Assembly: GCA_002346545.1 (NCBI GenBank)
Contig: DEAA01000025.1
Coordinates: 1-17,309, forward strand
Direction of reading: 5' to 3'
Length of the DNA: 17,309 nucleotides
Origin: Acidobacteria bacterium UBA2994
GTDB lineage: Bacteria > Acidobacteriota > Vicinamibacteria > Vicinamibacterales > UBA8438
Shown: piece by piece, positions 1-7,834 of the stretch
Position numbering within the stretch: position 1 is the first letter of the stretch
Layout of the letters: each line of letters begins with the position of its first letter
Notes under the pieces: model-generated
The model's input: only the letters and a program-made list of their open reading frames with translations
Told to the model about the DNA's origin: nothing
Database searches by the model: none
Made by a program: the position numbers and the translations under genes

Positions 1-21
1 GCGCCTAGTGGCGCGACCTCT

Positions 22-27
22 TAGTGT
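22..27 (+). promoter_or_regulatory. Possible -10 element of a leaderless regulator gene
   Basis: TAGTGT lies six bases before the ATG at 34, so transcription would begin at about the A of the start codon. No Shine-Dalgarno sequence precedes that ATG. Leaderless starts are common in actinobacteria. No convincing -35 can be checked because the window begins at base 1. Confidence 0.3.
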
Positions 28-33
28 GGTGGC

Positions 34-666
34 ATGACGACGGCCGAGCCCCCTGGGGCGGACCAGCGGATGCGAGAGGAGCTCGGCGGCCGCATCGCGG
101 CGCTGCGCAAGAGCAGGAGTATGACGCTCGTGGTTCTCGCCGCCAAGGCAAAGCTCTCGCAGCCCTTCCTGAGCCAGATCGAACGTGGGCGCGCCCGGCC
201 GAGCATGCCCTCGCTCCACCGCATAGCCGCGGCTCTGGGCACGACGACGCCCGCACTGCTCTCCGATACCGGCGCCAATCCGGAAGACGACAGTCACTCC
301 GGCAACGGCAGGGTCAGCCTCGTCAGAGTCAATGAGGGACGGATGGTCTCGCAAGTGGACGGGCAGGCGAAGTCGCTCGTGTTCGGCGCTCGCGCGATGT
401 ACCCCATGGAGTTTGTCACCCAGGTCACCGAGTTCGAGGACTTCTACGAGCATACCGGCGAAGAATTCATGTACGTGATCTCGGGCCAACTCGAAGTGGA
501 CCTGGCGGACGACGGACTCTTCATGCTCGGGCCCGGAGACACCCTCTACTTCGGCGGCGGCGTGCGCCACCGCTGGCGCACCGTCGGGGCATGGCCAGCG
601 CGGGTGCTTGTGACGCAGGCCCAGCCAATCGCCGCGACAGCGAATATTTCGGAAATGCATATTTGA
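34..666 (+). CDS. XRE-family HTH regulator with C-terminal cupin domain
   Basis: A 210-residue DNA-binding regulator. Residues about 16-74 form an XRE/Cro-type helix-turn-helix (LGGRIAALRKSRSMTL, then LSQPFLSQIERGRARPS as turn and recognition helix). Residues about 120-195 form a small cupin barrel with the first motif around HTGEEFMYVISGQLEVDL (140-157) and the second around PGDTLYFGGGVRHRW (167-181). In this family (PuuR/SutR-like) the cupin senses a small molecule and the HTH represses or activates a neighbouring catabolic or transport operon. The ABC importer operon begins 93 bases downstream on the same strand, so it is the likely target (inference). The ATG at 34 has no ribosome binding site but a -10-like TAGTGT six bases upstream suggests a leaderless message. 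Family confidence is high; ligand unknown. Confidence 0.93.
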   Translation: MTTAEPPGADQRMREELGGRIAALRKSRSMTLVVLAAKAKLSQPFLSQIERGRARPSMPSLHRIAAALGTTTPALLSDTGANPEDDSHSGNGRVSLVRVNEGRMVSQVDGQAKSLVFGARAMYPMEFVTQVTEFEDFYEHTGEEFMYVISGQLEVDLADDGLFMLGPGDTLYFGGGVRHRWRTVGAWPARVLVTQAQPIAATANISEMHI

Positions 667-708
667 CCCATCAGCCATCTCAACGGGCTGGCAACCATCG
701 CGAAATAT
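644..708. repeat. Inverted repeat ATATTTCG / CGAAATAT, possible operator
   Basis: ATATTTCG at 644-651 overlaps the end of the regulator gene and its exact reverse complement CGAAATAT is at 701-708. The first arm sits in CGAATATTTCG, itself nearly palindromic. This AT-rich patch contrasts with the GC-rich surroundings and lies in front of the transporter operon. It fits an operator pair for the cupin regulator, but that is inference. Confidence 0.3.
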
Positions 709-728
709 CAACGAAACATCTTCTCGTC

Positions 729-749
729 AGTATTGCTCATATCAATATT
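729..749. promoter_or_regulatory. Imperfect inverted repeat just ahead of the transporter RBS
   Basis: AGTATTG (729-735) and CAATATT (743-749) pair at six of seven positions around CTCATAT. The repeat abuts the strong ribosome binding site GGAGGTGG at 750-757. It could be a regulator binding site or a small RNA hairpin affecting translation of the ATPase gene. Confidence 0.3.
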
Positions 750-759
750 GGAGGTGGAG

Positions 760-1497
760 ATGACTGCGGCGGCCGTCGAATTCAGCGATGTCGGCGTGCG
801 GTTTCCGAACGGAACGACGGCGTTGTCAAAGGTCGATCTGACGATCCAACCGGGCGAGTTCGTCACATTGCTCGGCCCGTCCGGCTGCGGCAAATCGACG
901 CTTCTCCGCCTCGCATCGGGCCTCGAAAGCGCTACCTCGGGTGCCGCGACGGTGTCGACCGATCGCATCGGATATGTGTTCCAAGAGGCGACTCTGTTGC
1001 CTTGGCTCACCGTCGCCCGCAACGTCGCACTCCTAGCGGAACTCGATGGACTGCCCCAGCGAGAGGTCTCCTCACGCGTCGCTCGCACGCTGGAACTCGT
1101 CGGACTGCAGGATTTTTCACAGAACCGCCCTCATCAACTGTCCGGTGGTATGCGAATGCGAGCATCCCTCGCACGCTCGCTAGTACGCGACCCTGAGCTC
1201 TTCCTCTTCGACGAGCCATTCGGCGCCCTAGACGAGTTCACCCGGGAACGTCTCAACGACGACCTCCGCGCTCTGTGGCAACGCGAGCGGTTCACGGGAG
1301 TGTTCGTCACGCACTCGATAGCCGAGGCGATCTACATGGGCACACGCGTCGTCGTGATGGGCGCGCATCCCGGCCGCATCATCCGCGAATACGACGTCCC
1401 CTTCGGCGCTGAACGCGATGAGCACACACGATACTCAGCGGAGTTCGCCGCCCTCTCAAGCGAGATATCGGACGTCTTGAAGGGAGCGATGTCATGA
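760..1497 (+). CDS. ABC importer ATP-binding protein, SsuB/TauB type
   Basis: A 245-residue ATPase that would power import with the permease and binding protein next to it. Walker A GPSGCGKST is at 39-47, the Q-loop glutamine at about 75, signature LSGGM at 127-131, Walker B with DEP at 151-153, D-loop ALD, and the H-loop histidine at about 185. LSGGMRMR and FDEPFGALDEFTRE are typical of the nitrate/sulfonate/taurine/pyrimidine-precursor class. The ATG at 760 was chosen because GGAGGTGG ends two bases upstream of it, giving normal spacing from its GGAGG core. A TTG at 733 in the same frame lacks such a site. The stop overlaps the permease start as ATGA, indicating translational coupling. Substrate cannot be read from this subunit. 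Confidence 0.95.
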   Translation: MTAAAVEFSDVGVRFPNGTTALSKVDLTIQPGEFVTLLGPSGCGKSTLLRLASGLESATSGAATVSTDRIGYVFQEATLLPWLTVARNVALLAELDGLPQREVSSRVARTLELVGLQDFSQNRPHQLSGGMRMRASLARSLVRDPELFLFDEPFGALDEFTRERLNDDLRALWQRERFTGVFVTHSIAEAIYMGTRVVVMGAHPGRIIREYDVPFGAERDEHTRYSAEFAALSSEISDVLKGAMS

Positions 1498-2279
1498 GCC
1501 GGATGACCGCACGCGTACTCTTGCCCGTCGCGTTCGCCGCCGGCGTCGTGGCGATCTGGTACCTCATCAGCGGCCTGTTGCTCTCCCCCAGCCGTCGTTT
1601 CATCCTGCCGATGCCCCACGAGATCGTGGTCGTCGCCTTCCTCGACGGCAACAACCTCATGGATCTGTTGCGACCCCTCGCGGTGTCGGCAGGCGTCGCC
1701 CTCATCGGCCTGTTGATCGCGGCCGTCATCGGAATCGTCACCGCGACCCTCATGAGCCAGGCGAGGTGGGTCGAAACGACCCTGTACCCCTACGCTGTCG
1801 CACTGCAGAGCGTGCCGATTCTGGCGATCGTGCCGCTGATCGCGTTTGCCCTCGGCTACGGTTTCGGCAGCCGCATCCTCGTCGTCGTCCTGATCGCCCT
1901 GTTCCCGATCATCACGAACACGCTCTTCGGCCTGCAGTCGGTGTCTCCACAGATGCGCGATCTGTTCAAGATCACCCACAGCTCACGGTGGACCACGCTG
2001 CGCCGCCTCGAGTTTCCGGCCGCGCTGCCCGCGATCTTCACAGGTCTGCGGATCTCTGCAGGGATGGCCGTCGTCGGCGCCATCGTCGCCGATTTCTTCT
2101 TCCGACGCGGGCAGTCCGGAATCGGGCTGGCGATCGACACGTATCGCAATCTGCTCGATGGCGAGATGCTCTACGGCGCCATCATCCTCGCCTCCGCGCT
2201 CGGCCTCGTCGTCTTCTGGCTCTTCGGCCTGCTTTCGAAGCTCGCCGTCGGCGCCTGGCATCAGCCCGACCGCCGCTGA
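1494..2279 (+). CDS. ABC importer permease, SsuC/TauC type
   Basis: A 261-residue inner-membrane permease with about six hydrophobic segments, beginning with LLPVAFAAGVVAIWYLISG (about 9-27). The cytoplasmic EAA-like loop that contacts the ATPase lies around residues 158-185 (FKITHSSRWTTLRRLEFPAA, then the LP and G of the motif). This is the binding-protein-dependent transport family of SsuC, TauC and ThiX. A single permease gene is normal for the family and would act as a homodimer. The start ATG overlaps the preceding stop by four bases. The binding-protein gene follows after 52 bases. Confidence 0.94.
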   Translation: MSRMTARVLLPVAFAAGVVAIWYLISGLLLSPSRRFILPMPHEIVVVAFLDGNNLMDLLRPLAVSAGVALIGLLIAAVIGIVTATLMSQARWVETTLYPYAVALQSVPILAIVPLIAFALGYGFGSRILVVVLIALFPIITNTLFGLQSVSPQMRDLFKITHSSRWTTLRRLEFPAALPAIFTGLRISAGMAVVGAIVADFFFRRGQSGIGLAIDTYRNLLDGEMLYGAIILASALGLVVFWLFGLLSKLAVGAWHQPDRR

Positions 2280-2331
2280 CCCACGCTCCAACCACGACCA
2301 GCACCACCCGACTCACGAACCCGGAGGACCC

Positions 2332-3477
2332 ATGCCCATTCGCAGAATCTCCCTCGCCGCGACCGGCGTCTTCGCACTCACCGCCTTCAGCCTCGCGGGC
2401 TGCGCATCTTCGACGCCGACGGCTGCGGAGGCAGAGTCGGCCGGCGGCGACGGCGCGCTGAGCGCGTGCCCGAGCACCGTCGTGTTGCAGACGAACTGGT
2501 ACCCCGAGCCCGAACACTCCGCCGCCTATGCGATGATCGACCCGGCCGACGCCACGATCGACGCGGACGCCGGAGTGTATTCCGGACCCGCCATCGCCGA
2601 TGACAACGTCACGATCGAGGTGCGAAGCGGTGGCCCCTTCATCGGCTTCCAGCAGTCAACGGCGGTGCTCTACTCAGACGACTCGATCATGCTCGCCATG
2701 ATCGACACCGACGAGTCGGTCAAGCTCTCCGAGAGCCAGCCGACGCAGGCCGTCTACACCCCGCTGCAAGTGAACCCTCAGATTCTGCTGTGGGATCCCG
2801 AGCGGTATTCGTTCGACTCGATCTCCGATATCGGTGACGCCGACGCGACTGTGCTCTATTTCCAGGGCGCGACCTACATGGACTACCTGCTGGCTGAGGG
2901 CGACGTGCGCCCCGATCAGGTCGACGGCTCGTTCGACGGCTCGGTGACCCGGCTCGTGGCGGGCGAGCCCGTCGTGATGCAGGGCTACATCACGCAGGAG
3001 CCCTATCGCCTCATGGTCGACTACCCCGACTACGGACGCGAGGTCGATTCTTTCCTGATCGCCGACTCCGGATACGACATCTACCCCGCGGCATGGTCAG
3101 CCAAGCCCGATGTCGTCGAGGCGCAGGCGGACTGTCTCGCCCAGCTGATTCCCGCTATGCAGCAGGCGCAGGTGGACTACATGAACGACCCGACAGCGGT
3201 CAACCAGGCCATCTCCGACTACCTCATCGAGATGGACCAGTTCTTCCAGATCACCCCCGAGATGGCGAGCGAGGTGCACAGCGTCATGCTGAACGAGGGG
3301 ATCGTCACCGACGGCACGGACGGCGTTTTCGGCTCGTTCGACCCCGCTCGGATGGAGCGGATGACCGAACTGCTGACTGGAGTCTTCAGCGAGACCGGCG
3401 TGGAGATCGCCGCCGACCTCACCCCCGACGACATCTATACAAACGAGTTCCTCGACCCGTCGATCACGCTCGACTAG
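2332..3477 (+). CDS. ABC importer substrate-binding lipoprotein, NMT1/THI5-like
   Basis: A 381-residue secreted lipoprotein. Residues 1-24 are a signal peptide with lipobox LAGC, and Cys24 would be lipid-anchored. The mature part has NWYPEPEH, a variant of the WFPxPEHGG motif of NMT1/THI5-like binding proteins, which in known members bind pyrimidine precursors or other small nitrogen or sulfur compounds. Periplasmic-type lobe motifs continue through IEVRSGGPFIGFQQS and GEPVVMQGYITQEPYRL. The start ATG at 2332 is set by GGAGG at 2323-2327 and by the signal peptide; the longer open frame back to 2158 overlaps the permease and lacks a signal sequence. The ligand is unknown; family membership is firm. 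Confidence 0.92.
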   Translation: MPIRRISLAATGVFALTAFSLAGCASSTPTAAEAESAGGDGALSACPSTVVLQTNWYPEPEHSAAYAMIDPADATIDADAGVYSGPAIADDNVTIEVRSGGPFIGFQQSTAVLYSDDSIMLAMIDTDESVKLSESQPTQAVYTPLQVNPQILLWDPERYSFDSISDIGDADATVLYFQGATYMDYLLAEGDVRPDQVDGSFDGSVTRLVAGEPVVMQGYITQEPYRLMVDYPDYGREVDSFLIADSGYDIYPAAWSAKPDVVEAQADCLAQLIPAMQQAQVDYMNDPTAVNQAISDYLIEMDQFFQITPEMASEVHSVMLNEGIVTDGTDGVFGSFDPARMERMTELLTGVFSETGVEIAADLTPDDIYTNEFLDPSITLD

Positions 3478-3480
3478 CGA

Positions 3481-3509
3481 GTGAGGGGGCGGCGCGGCCG
3501 TCCCCTCAC
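3481..3509 (+). terminator. Hairpin between binding-protein and enolase genes
   Basis: GTGAGGGG (3481-3488) pairs perfectly with CCCCTCAC (3502-3509) around a GC-rich loop that can form a further GGC/GCC pair. There is no T-run. It begins three bases after the binding-protein stop. It may be a leaky attenuator or an mRNA-stabilising stem that keeps the importer message more abundant than the enzyme genes, a common pattern after binding-protein genes. Confidence 0.45.
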
Positions 3510-3542
3510 CGTCACCACCCGCTTCGATTCAAAGGCGTCACC

Positions 3543-4658
3543 ATGATCATCTCGCGCATCTCCGCGCTGCCCGCACGACTCAGCACCGACTACGCGCGGA
3601 TGTCCCTCTTCTTCGTCCGCGTCGAGACGACCGACGGCGTCGTCGGTTGGGGCGAGAGCTGCGACAGCTTCGGCGTCTCGTACCCGACGGTGCTCGAACG
3701 CATCGTCGACGACGTGTGGGGGCCTGCGGTAATCGGCCATCCCCTCGATTCGGCACCCGCCCGCCTTGCAGCAGTACGTTCGGCCACGGCACGCACGCTC
3801 GGCTCGACCTACGCGTCGGCTCAGGCGCTGAGCGCACTGGAAATCGCCATCGCCGATGCTGCCGGCAAACAACACGGTCGCAGCGCCGCACCCGCACCGC
3901 GGCTTCGTGATCATGTCGAGGTGTACGCGGGCAACAGCCATTTCCTGGAATCCCGCGCCGCGTCAGCTCACTTCGAACTGCTCGCTCCGCTGCTCGAGCG
4001 CGGCGTGCGCAAGGTGAAGATGCGCATCGGGCCGGCTTGGCGGGATGCGATGCGCATACTGAGAGACCTGCGTCCGCTGCTCCCGGTCGAGACAGACATC
4101 ATGGTCGACGGCAGCGAGCTGTTCAGCGTGGGCGAAGCGATGGAGATGGCACTGGTGCTGGCCGACCTTCGCGTGTCCTGGTTCGAAGAGCCTGTGCCCA
4201 GCACGCAACACGCAGCGATCTCGCGGATCGCCGGCGCGTCCCCGGTCCCGATCGCCTACGGGGAGCACCTCTTCAGCACCGCGCAGGCGCTCGATGCGCT
4301 GCAGTCGAGCGCAATCTCCGTCATTCAACCCGATGCGTCGATCTGTGGCGGGCTGACGGAAGCGCATCGAATGGGAACAGCGGCCGCATCCCGCGGGGCC
4401 CGCGTCGTCATGCACTTGCACGGCAGCCCCGTGACGATCGCCGCGAATGCGCTCGTCGCGGGAGGGCTGCCGGGCGTCGACCTCATCGAGTATCCCTTCC
4501 ATCTGTCCCCCATGCTCGAGCGGGTCGCCCCCGCCGCAGGCTTCGGGATCGCCTCGATCGAGGACGGCAGGATCGCAATTCCGGACAGCCCGGGGCTCGG
4601 CATCGACGTCGACGAAGAGGTACTCATGGAAGGACACCGCACGTATGTCGACGCGTGA
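3543..4658 (+). CDS. Enolase superfamily enzyme, mandelate racemase subgroup
   Basis: A 371-residue enzyme with the N-terminal capping domain (about 1-115) and C-terminal (beta/alpha)7-beta barrel of the mandelate racemase/muconate lactonizing family. Visible active-site elements are the KxK pair Lys157/Lys159 in KVKM, metal ligands Asp189 (VDGSE), Glu215 (WFEEP) and Glu241 (YGEH), a His-Asp dyad of Asp264 (QPDAS) and His291 or His293 (MHLHGSP), and Glu316 (DLIEYP). That set matches acid-sugar dehydratases and racemases, which abstract a proton alpha to a carboxylate with Mg2+. Reaction and substrate are not assigned. The ATG at 3543 has AAAGG about nine bases upstream and gives a proper family N-terminus. 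The end overlaps the SDR gene by 14 bases. Confidence 0.92.
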   Translation: MIISRISALPARLSTDYARMSLFFVRVETTDGVVGWGESCDSFGVSYPTVLERIVDDVWGPAVIGHPLDSAPARLAAVRSATARTLGSTYASAQALSALEIAIADAAGKQHGRSAAPAPRLRDHVEVYAGNSHFLESRAASAHFELLAPLLERGVRKVKMRIGPAWRDAMRILRDLRPLLPVETDIMVDGSELFSVGEAMEMALVLADLRVSWFEEPVPSTQHAAISRIAGASPVPIAYGEHLFSTAQALDALQSSAISVIQPDASICGGLTEAHRMGTAAASRGARVVMHLHGSPVTIAANALVAGGLPGVDLIEYPFHLSPMLERVAPAAGFGIASIEDGRIAIPDSPGLGIDVDEEVLMEGHRTYVDA

Positions 4659-5565
4659 TCGCAACTCAACGCCGCAACGCGTTCTCGTCACCGGCGCAAG
4701 AGGAAAGGTCGGCGCTGCGACCGTTGCCGCGCTCGCCGGGGCCGGACACGAGGTCATCGCCACCGATCTGGGTCGCCCGACGTATGACGCCGACGGGTCG
4801 AACGTGAGATATGTTCAGGCCGATCTCACCCAGCCCGGCGACGCCTTCGCCATCGTTCGCGACGTTGACGCGGTCGTCCACGCCGCAGGAATTCCGGAAC
4901 CGACCCGCAACGTCGCGCACACGGTCTTCCTCACGAACGTCGCGGCAACGTTCGCCGTGCTCGAGGCGGCGACGGCGAACCGCGTCCCCCGCGTCGTGAA
5001 CCTCAGCAGCGATTCGGTCACCGGGATGACCTGGGCGCATGCGCCGTTCGAGGGGCTGCGTTGCCCCATCGACGAGACGCATCCGGAACTCGCGCACGAC
5101 GCGTACGGTCTCTCGAAGCGAGTGGGAGAGATGCTCTGCGAGGCGTTTGTCACGCGCACGGGTGGATCCGCCGTCTCGGTACGTCCGACGTGGGTGTTGA
5201 CAGCCGACACCTACGCATCGAATCTCCGCCCGTTCTTCGACGACCCCGATCTCACGAGCGCGGTCTTCTGGTCGTACATCGATGTCGACGATCTCGCCGA
5301 TCTGCTCCTCGCGTGCGTCGAGAGGCCGAACGGCGGCCACGAAACGGTTTTCGCCGCCGCCGCGGACAACATCGGCGGGCGCGACCTCGCCAAGGAGATG
5401 ACACGGCTGCATCCCGGTGTCCCGGTCGCCCCGCTGTCGCGGACGGATGCCTCGGGAATCGACTCAGGTAAGGCCGAGGCCCTGTTCGGATGGTCGCCGC
5501 GCCGTTCCTGGCGCAATTACCTCGACGACAAGGGCAATCCGCTCGCGGCGGAGGCGACGTCGTGA
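4645..5565 (+). CDS. NAD(P)-dependent extended short-chain dehydrogenase/epimerase
   Basis: A 306-residue extended SDR. The Rossmann motif is TGARGKVG with glycines 17, 20 and 23, the acidic residue after beta-2 (ATDLG) favours NAD, and the catalytic set is NLSSDS plus Tyr154-x-x-x-Lys158 (YGLSK). The C-terminus carries LFGWSPRRSW, usual in sugar-nucleotide-epimerase-like enzymes. Uronate dehydrogenases and related sugar or acid-sugar dehydrogenases belong here, so oxidation of a hydroxyl in the same pathway as the enolase-superfamily enzyme is likely (inference). The ATG at 4645 lies inside the previous gene and puts the glycine motif at the normal distance from the N-terminus. The longer frame back to 4447 is a shadow of the enolase gene. 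The stop touches the malate synthase start as TGATG. Confidence 0.9.
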   Translation: MSTRDRNSTPQRVLVTGARGKVGAATVAALAGAGHEVIATDLGRPTYDADGSNVRYVQADLTQPGDAFAIVRDVDAVVHAAGIPEPTRNVAHTVFLTNVAATFAVLEAATANRVPRVVNLSSDSVTGMTWAHAPFEGLRCPIDETHPELAHDAYGLSKRVGEMLCEAFVTRTGGSAVSVRPTWVLTADTYASNLRPFFDDPDLTSAVFWSYIDVDDLADLLLACVERPNGGHETVFAAAADNIGGRDLAKEMTRLHPGVPVAPLSRTDASGIDSGKAEALFGWSPRRSWRNYLDDKGNPLAAEATS

Positions 5566-7703
5566 TGCCCACGGACCGAAGCCTCACAGTTGCAACCGGG
5601 CTCGATGCGTTCGTCAGTGACGCGCTCAGCGGCACCGGCCTGACACGGGAGGGGTTCTGGTCGGGGCTGGAAAGCATCTTCGAGGCCGTCACGCCACGCA
5701 TCCACGGTCTGCTCGCCGAACGGGCTCGTCTGCAGCACCGGCTCGATGCGTGGCATGCCGCGCACCCGGGTCGCGCTGGCAGCCAGGAGTACACGGCGTT
5801 CTTGCGAGACATCGGCTACCTCGTGCCCGACCGCGACCCGAGCGTCACGACGGCGAACGCGGCTCCCGAGCTCGCGGCACAGTGCGGCCCTCAGCTCGTC
5901 GTCCCGGTCACGAACGCTCGATACGCGATCAACGCCGTGAATGCGCGGTGGGTTTCCCTGTACGACTCGATATACGGAACCGACGCCCTCATCCCGCAGG
6001 AGCAGATCTCCGATCGCCCGGCGACAGTCGTGCGAACCGTGCGCGAGCTTCTGGACCATCACGTACCACTCGAAACCGGCAGTCACGCCGACACCACCGG
6101 ATTCTCGGTCGTCGATGGCGCTCTCATCGTGCACGCCAGGGGCGCGCGCACGGGGCTCCTGGCGCCGGAGGGCTTCGTCGGCTTCTCGGGCGAACCAGAA
6201 CAGCCGACGATGATCGCACTGCAGCACAACGGGCTGCGTCTTCTCGTCGACATCGATCGGTCGACGAGCCCCGGCGCCGTCGACGCCGCGGGTATCTCGG
6301 ATGTTCGTATCGAGGCGGCTCCCACCACGATCGTCGATCTCGAGGACTCCGTCGCGGTCGTCGATGCCGACGACAAGGTGCTCGCCTACCGCAACTGGTG
6401 GGGACTGTGCCGCGGCGACCTCACCGCGCGGTTCCTCAAGGCCGGCTCCGTCATCGACAGGAGCCTCGCCCCGCCCATCGTGCTGAGAACGCCCGGTGGT
6501 GCACTGACCCAGCTGCCCGGCCGCTCTCACATGCTCGTCCGCGGCGTCGGGCTCCACATGACCACCGACGCGGTGCTGGACGCCGACGGGCAGCCGGTGC
6601 CGGAGGGCATCCTCGACATCGCGATCACGGCACTGTGCGCGACCCTCGCCAGCCGCGGCGGCCGAACCGAACAAACCCTCGCCGTCGTTGTGCCGAAACT
6701 CCATGGCCCCACCGAAGTCGCGCTCGCTGTCGAGGTGTTCGCACGCGTGGAAGCGCTCCTCGGCTTGCGCGAGCACACTCTGCTGCTCGGCCTCATGGAT
6801 GAGGAGCGCCGAACATCGGCGAACCTCGGTGCGTGCATCGCTGCGGCCTCCGATCGTGTCGTGTTCATCAACACCGGGTTCCTCGACAGATCGGGCGACG
6901 AGATCCGCAGCGTCATGAACGCGGGAGTCGTTCCCGGTCGGGATAGCTTGCGCAGTGCAGCATGGATGGCTTCGTACGAATCGCGCAACGTTGCGGCCGG
7001 GCTGCGGGCCGGGCTCGCGGGCCGCGGTCAGATCGGTAAGGGCATGTGGGCTCAACCCGACGAGATGGGCCGAATGATGACGGAGAAGATCGCGCACCCA
7101 ACCGCCGGCGCCAGCACCGCGTGGGTCCCGTCCCCCACGGCCGCCGCCCTGCACGCGCTGCACTATTGGGATGTCGACGTGCGCTCACGTCAGCGTAAAT
7201 TGGTCGTTGAGAGCACCGGGGGCGACGACCTCTCGGCCTTGCTGACCGCCTCCGTCGTCGACCCCGCCGACCTTTCTACCGAGTACGTGCAGCGCGAGCT
7301 CGACAACAACGTGCAGGCCATCCTCGGCTACGTGTCCCGCTGGGTCGACCAGGGCATCGGCTGCTCCACGGTCCCCGACGTCGATGGCGTCGGACGAATG
7401 GAGGATCGAGCGACGCTACGGATCTCGAGTCAGCTCGTCGCGAACTGGCTCCACCACGATCTCGTGAGCCCGGCGCAGGTCGACGAGGCGCTCGACCGAA
7501 TGGCCCGCCTCGTCGACAACCAGTCAGCGAATGAACCCGCACACGTGCCATTGGACTCGGATTCGTATGCCTTCCGCGCGGCGCGAAGCCTCATCTTCGA
7601 ATGGGCCGACCATCCGAACGGGTACACCGAAACCGCGCTTCATCGCTTCCGCCGACTCGCGAAATGCAGAGCGCGGATGGCGCGGGTCCGAGCTGAGCGA
7701 TGA
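5565..7703 (+). CDS. glcB: Malate synthase G
   Basis: A 712-residue enzyme condensing glyoxylate with acetyl-CoA to give malate, close to the 723 residues of E. coli GlcB. Recognisable blocks are GPQLVVPVTNARYAINA (108-124), TTIVDLEDSVAVVDA (254-268), MLVRGVG with Arg325, GLMDEERRTS with Glu413, FINTGFLDRSGDE with Asp441, GRGQIGKGMWAQPD, TAWVPSPTAAALHALHY, GIGCSTVPD with Cys600, and MEDRATLRIS with Asp614, followed by PNGYTE near the end. By spacing these match E. coli Arg338, Glu427, Asp455, Cys617 and Asp631, so metal-binding and base residues are intact. GGAGG at 5550-5554 serves either the ATG at 5565 or a GTG at 5562. The coupling to the SDR gene implies that the pathway ends in glyoxylate. 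Confidence 0.97.
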   Translation: MPTDRSLTVATGLDAFVSDALSGTGLTREGFWSGLESIFEAVTPRIHGLLAERARLQHRLDAWHAAHPGRAGSQEYTAFLRDIGYLVPDRDPSVTTANAAPELAAQCGPQLVVPVTNARYAINAVNARWVSLYDSIYGTDALIPQEQISDRPATVVRTVRELLDHHVPLETGSHADTTGFSVVDGALIVHARGARTGLLAPEGFVGFSGEPEQPTMIALQHNGLRLLVDIDRSTSPGAVDAAGISDVRIEAAPTTIVDLEDSVAVVDADDKVLAYRNWWGLCRGDLTARFLKAGSVIDRSLAPPIVLRTPGGALTQLPGRSHMLVRGVGLHMTTDAVLDADGQPVPEGILDIAITALCATLASRGGRTEQTLAVVVPKLHGPTEVALAVEVFARVEALLGLREHTLLLGLMDEERRTSANLGACIAAASDRVVFINTGFLDRSGDEIRSVMNAGVVPGRDSLRSAAWMASYESRNVAAGLRAGLAGRGQIGKGMWAQPDEMGRMMTEKIAHPTAGASTAWVPSPTAAALHALHYWDVDVRSRQRKLVVESTGGDDLSALLTASVVDPADLSTEYVQRELDNNVQAILGYVSRWVDQGIGCSTVPDVDGVGRMEDRATLRISSQLVANWLHHDLVSPAQVDEALDRMARLVDNQSANEPAHVPLDSDSYAFRAARSLIFEWADHPNGYTETALHRFRRLAKCRARMARVRAER

Positions 7704-7728
7704 TGACGCGCGCCACCCACGTCGCTGA

Positions 7729-7820
7729 GTGAAAGCGGAGTACCGTGCACCTACTACCCTGGCGATCACCGGGGGGCGGGTGGTTGACCCGAGCGGTCGA
7801 TCGATGACGCCGATCAGCGG
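7729..7820 (+). pseudogene. Amidohydrolase, 5' remnant only
   Basis: Starting at a GTG 25 bases after the malate synthase stop, the frame reads TTLAITGGRVVDPSG, the hallmark N-terminus of metal-dependent amidohydrolases (dihydroorotase, hydantoinase, allantoinase and deaminase class). Similarity stops after about 28 codons. The frame stays open for another 550 codons, but that part is antisense to a real ABC gene and shows no metal-binding HxH. The gene has therefore been cut by a rearrangement around 7800-7835, and what follows is the tail of an unrelated gene on the other strand. Position and spacing suggest it was the last gene of the catabolic operon. The family call rests on one short motif. 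Confidence 0.5.
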
Positions 7821-7834
7821 AGCGCTTGGTCTCT

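Noticed and set aside
1332..1979. 215-codon - strand open frame across the ATPase and permease genes
   Set aside because: Antisense to two recognised genes and very rich in Asp, Glu, Arg and His with no motif.
2158..2331. N-terminal extension of the binding-protein gene
   Set aside because: Would overlap the permease and precede the lipoprotein signal peptide; a good ribosome binding site marks 2332 instead.
5517..7163. 548-codon - strand open frame
   Set aside because: Antisense shadow of malate synthase G, whose catalytic motifs are intact; composition rich in Arg, Asp, His and Gly as expected for shadows.
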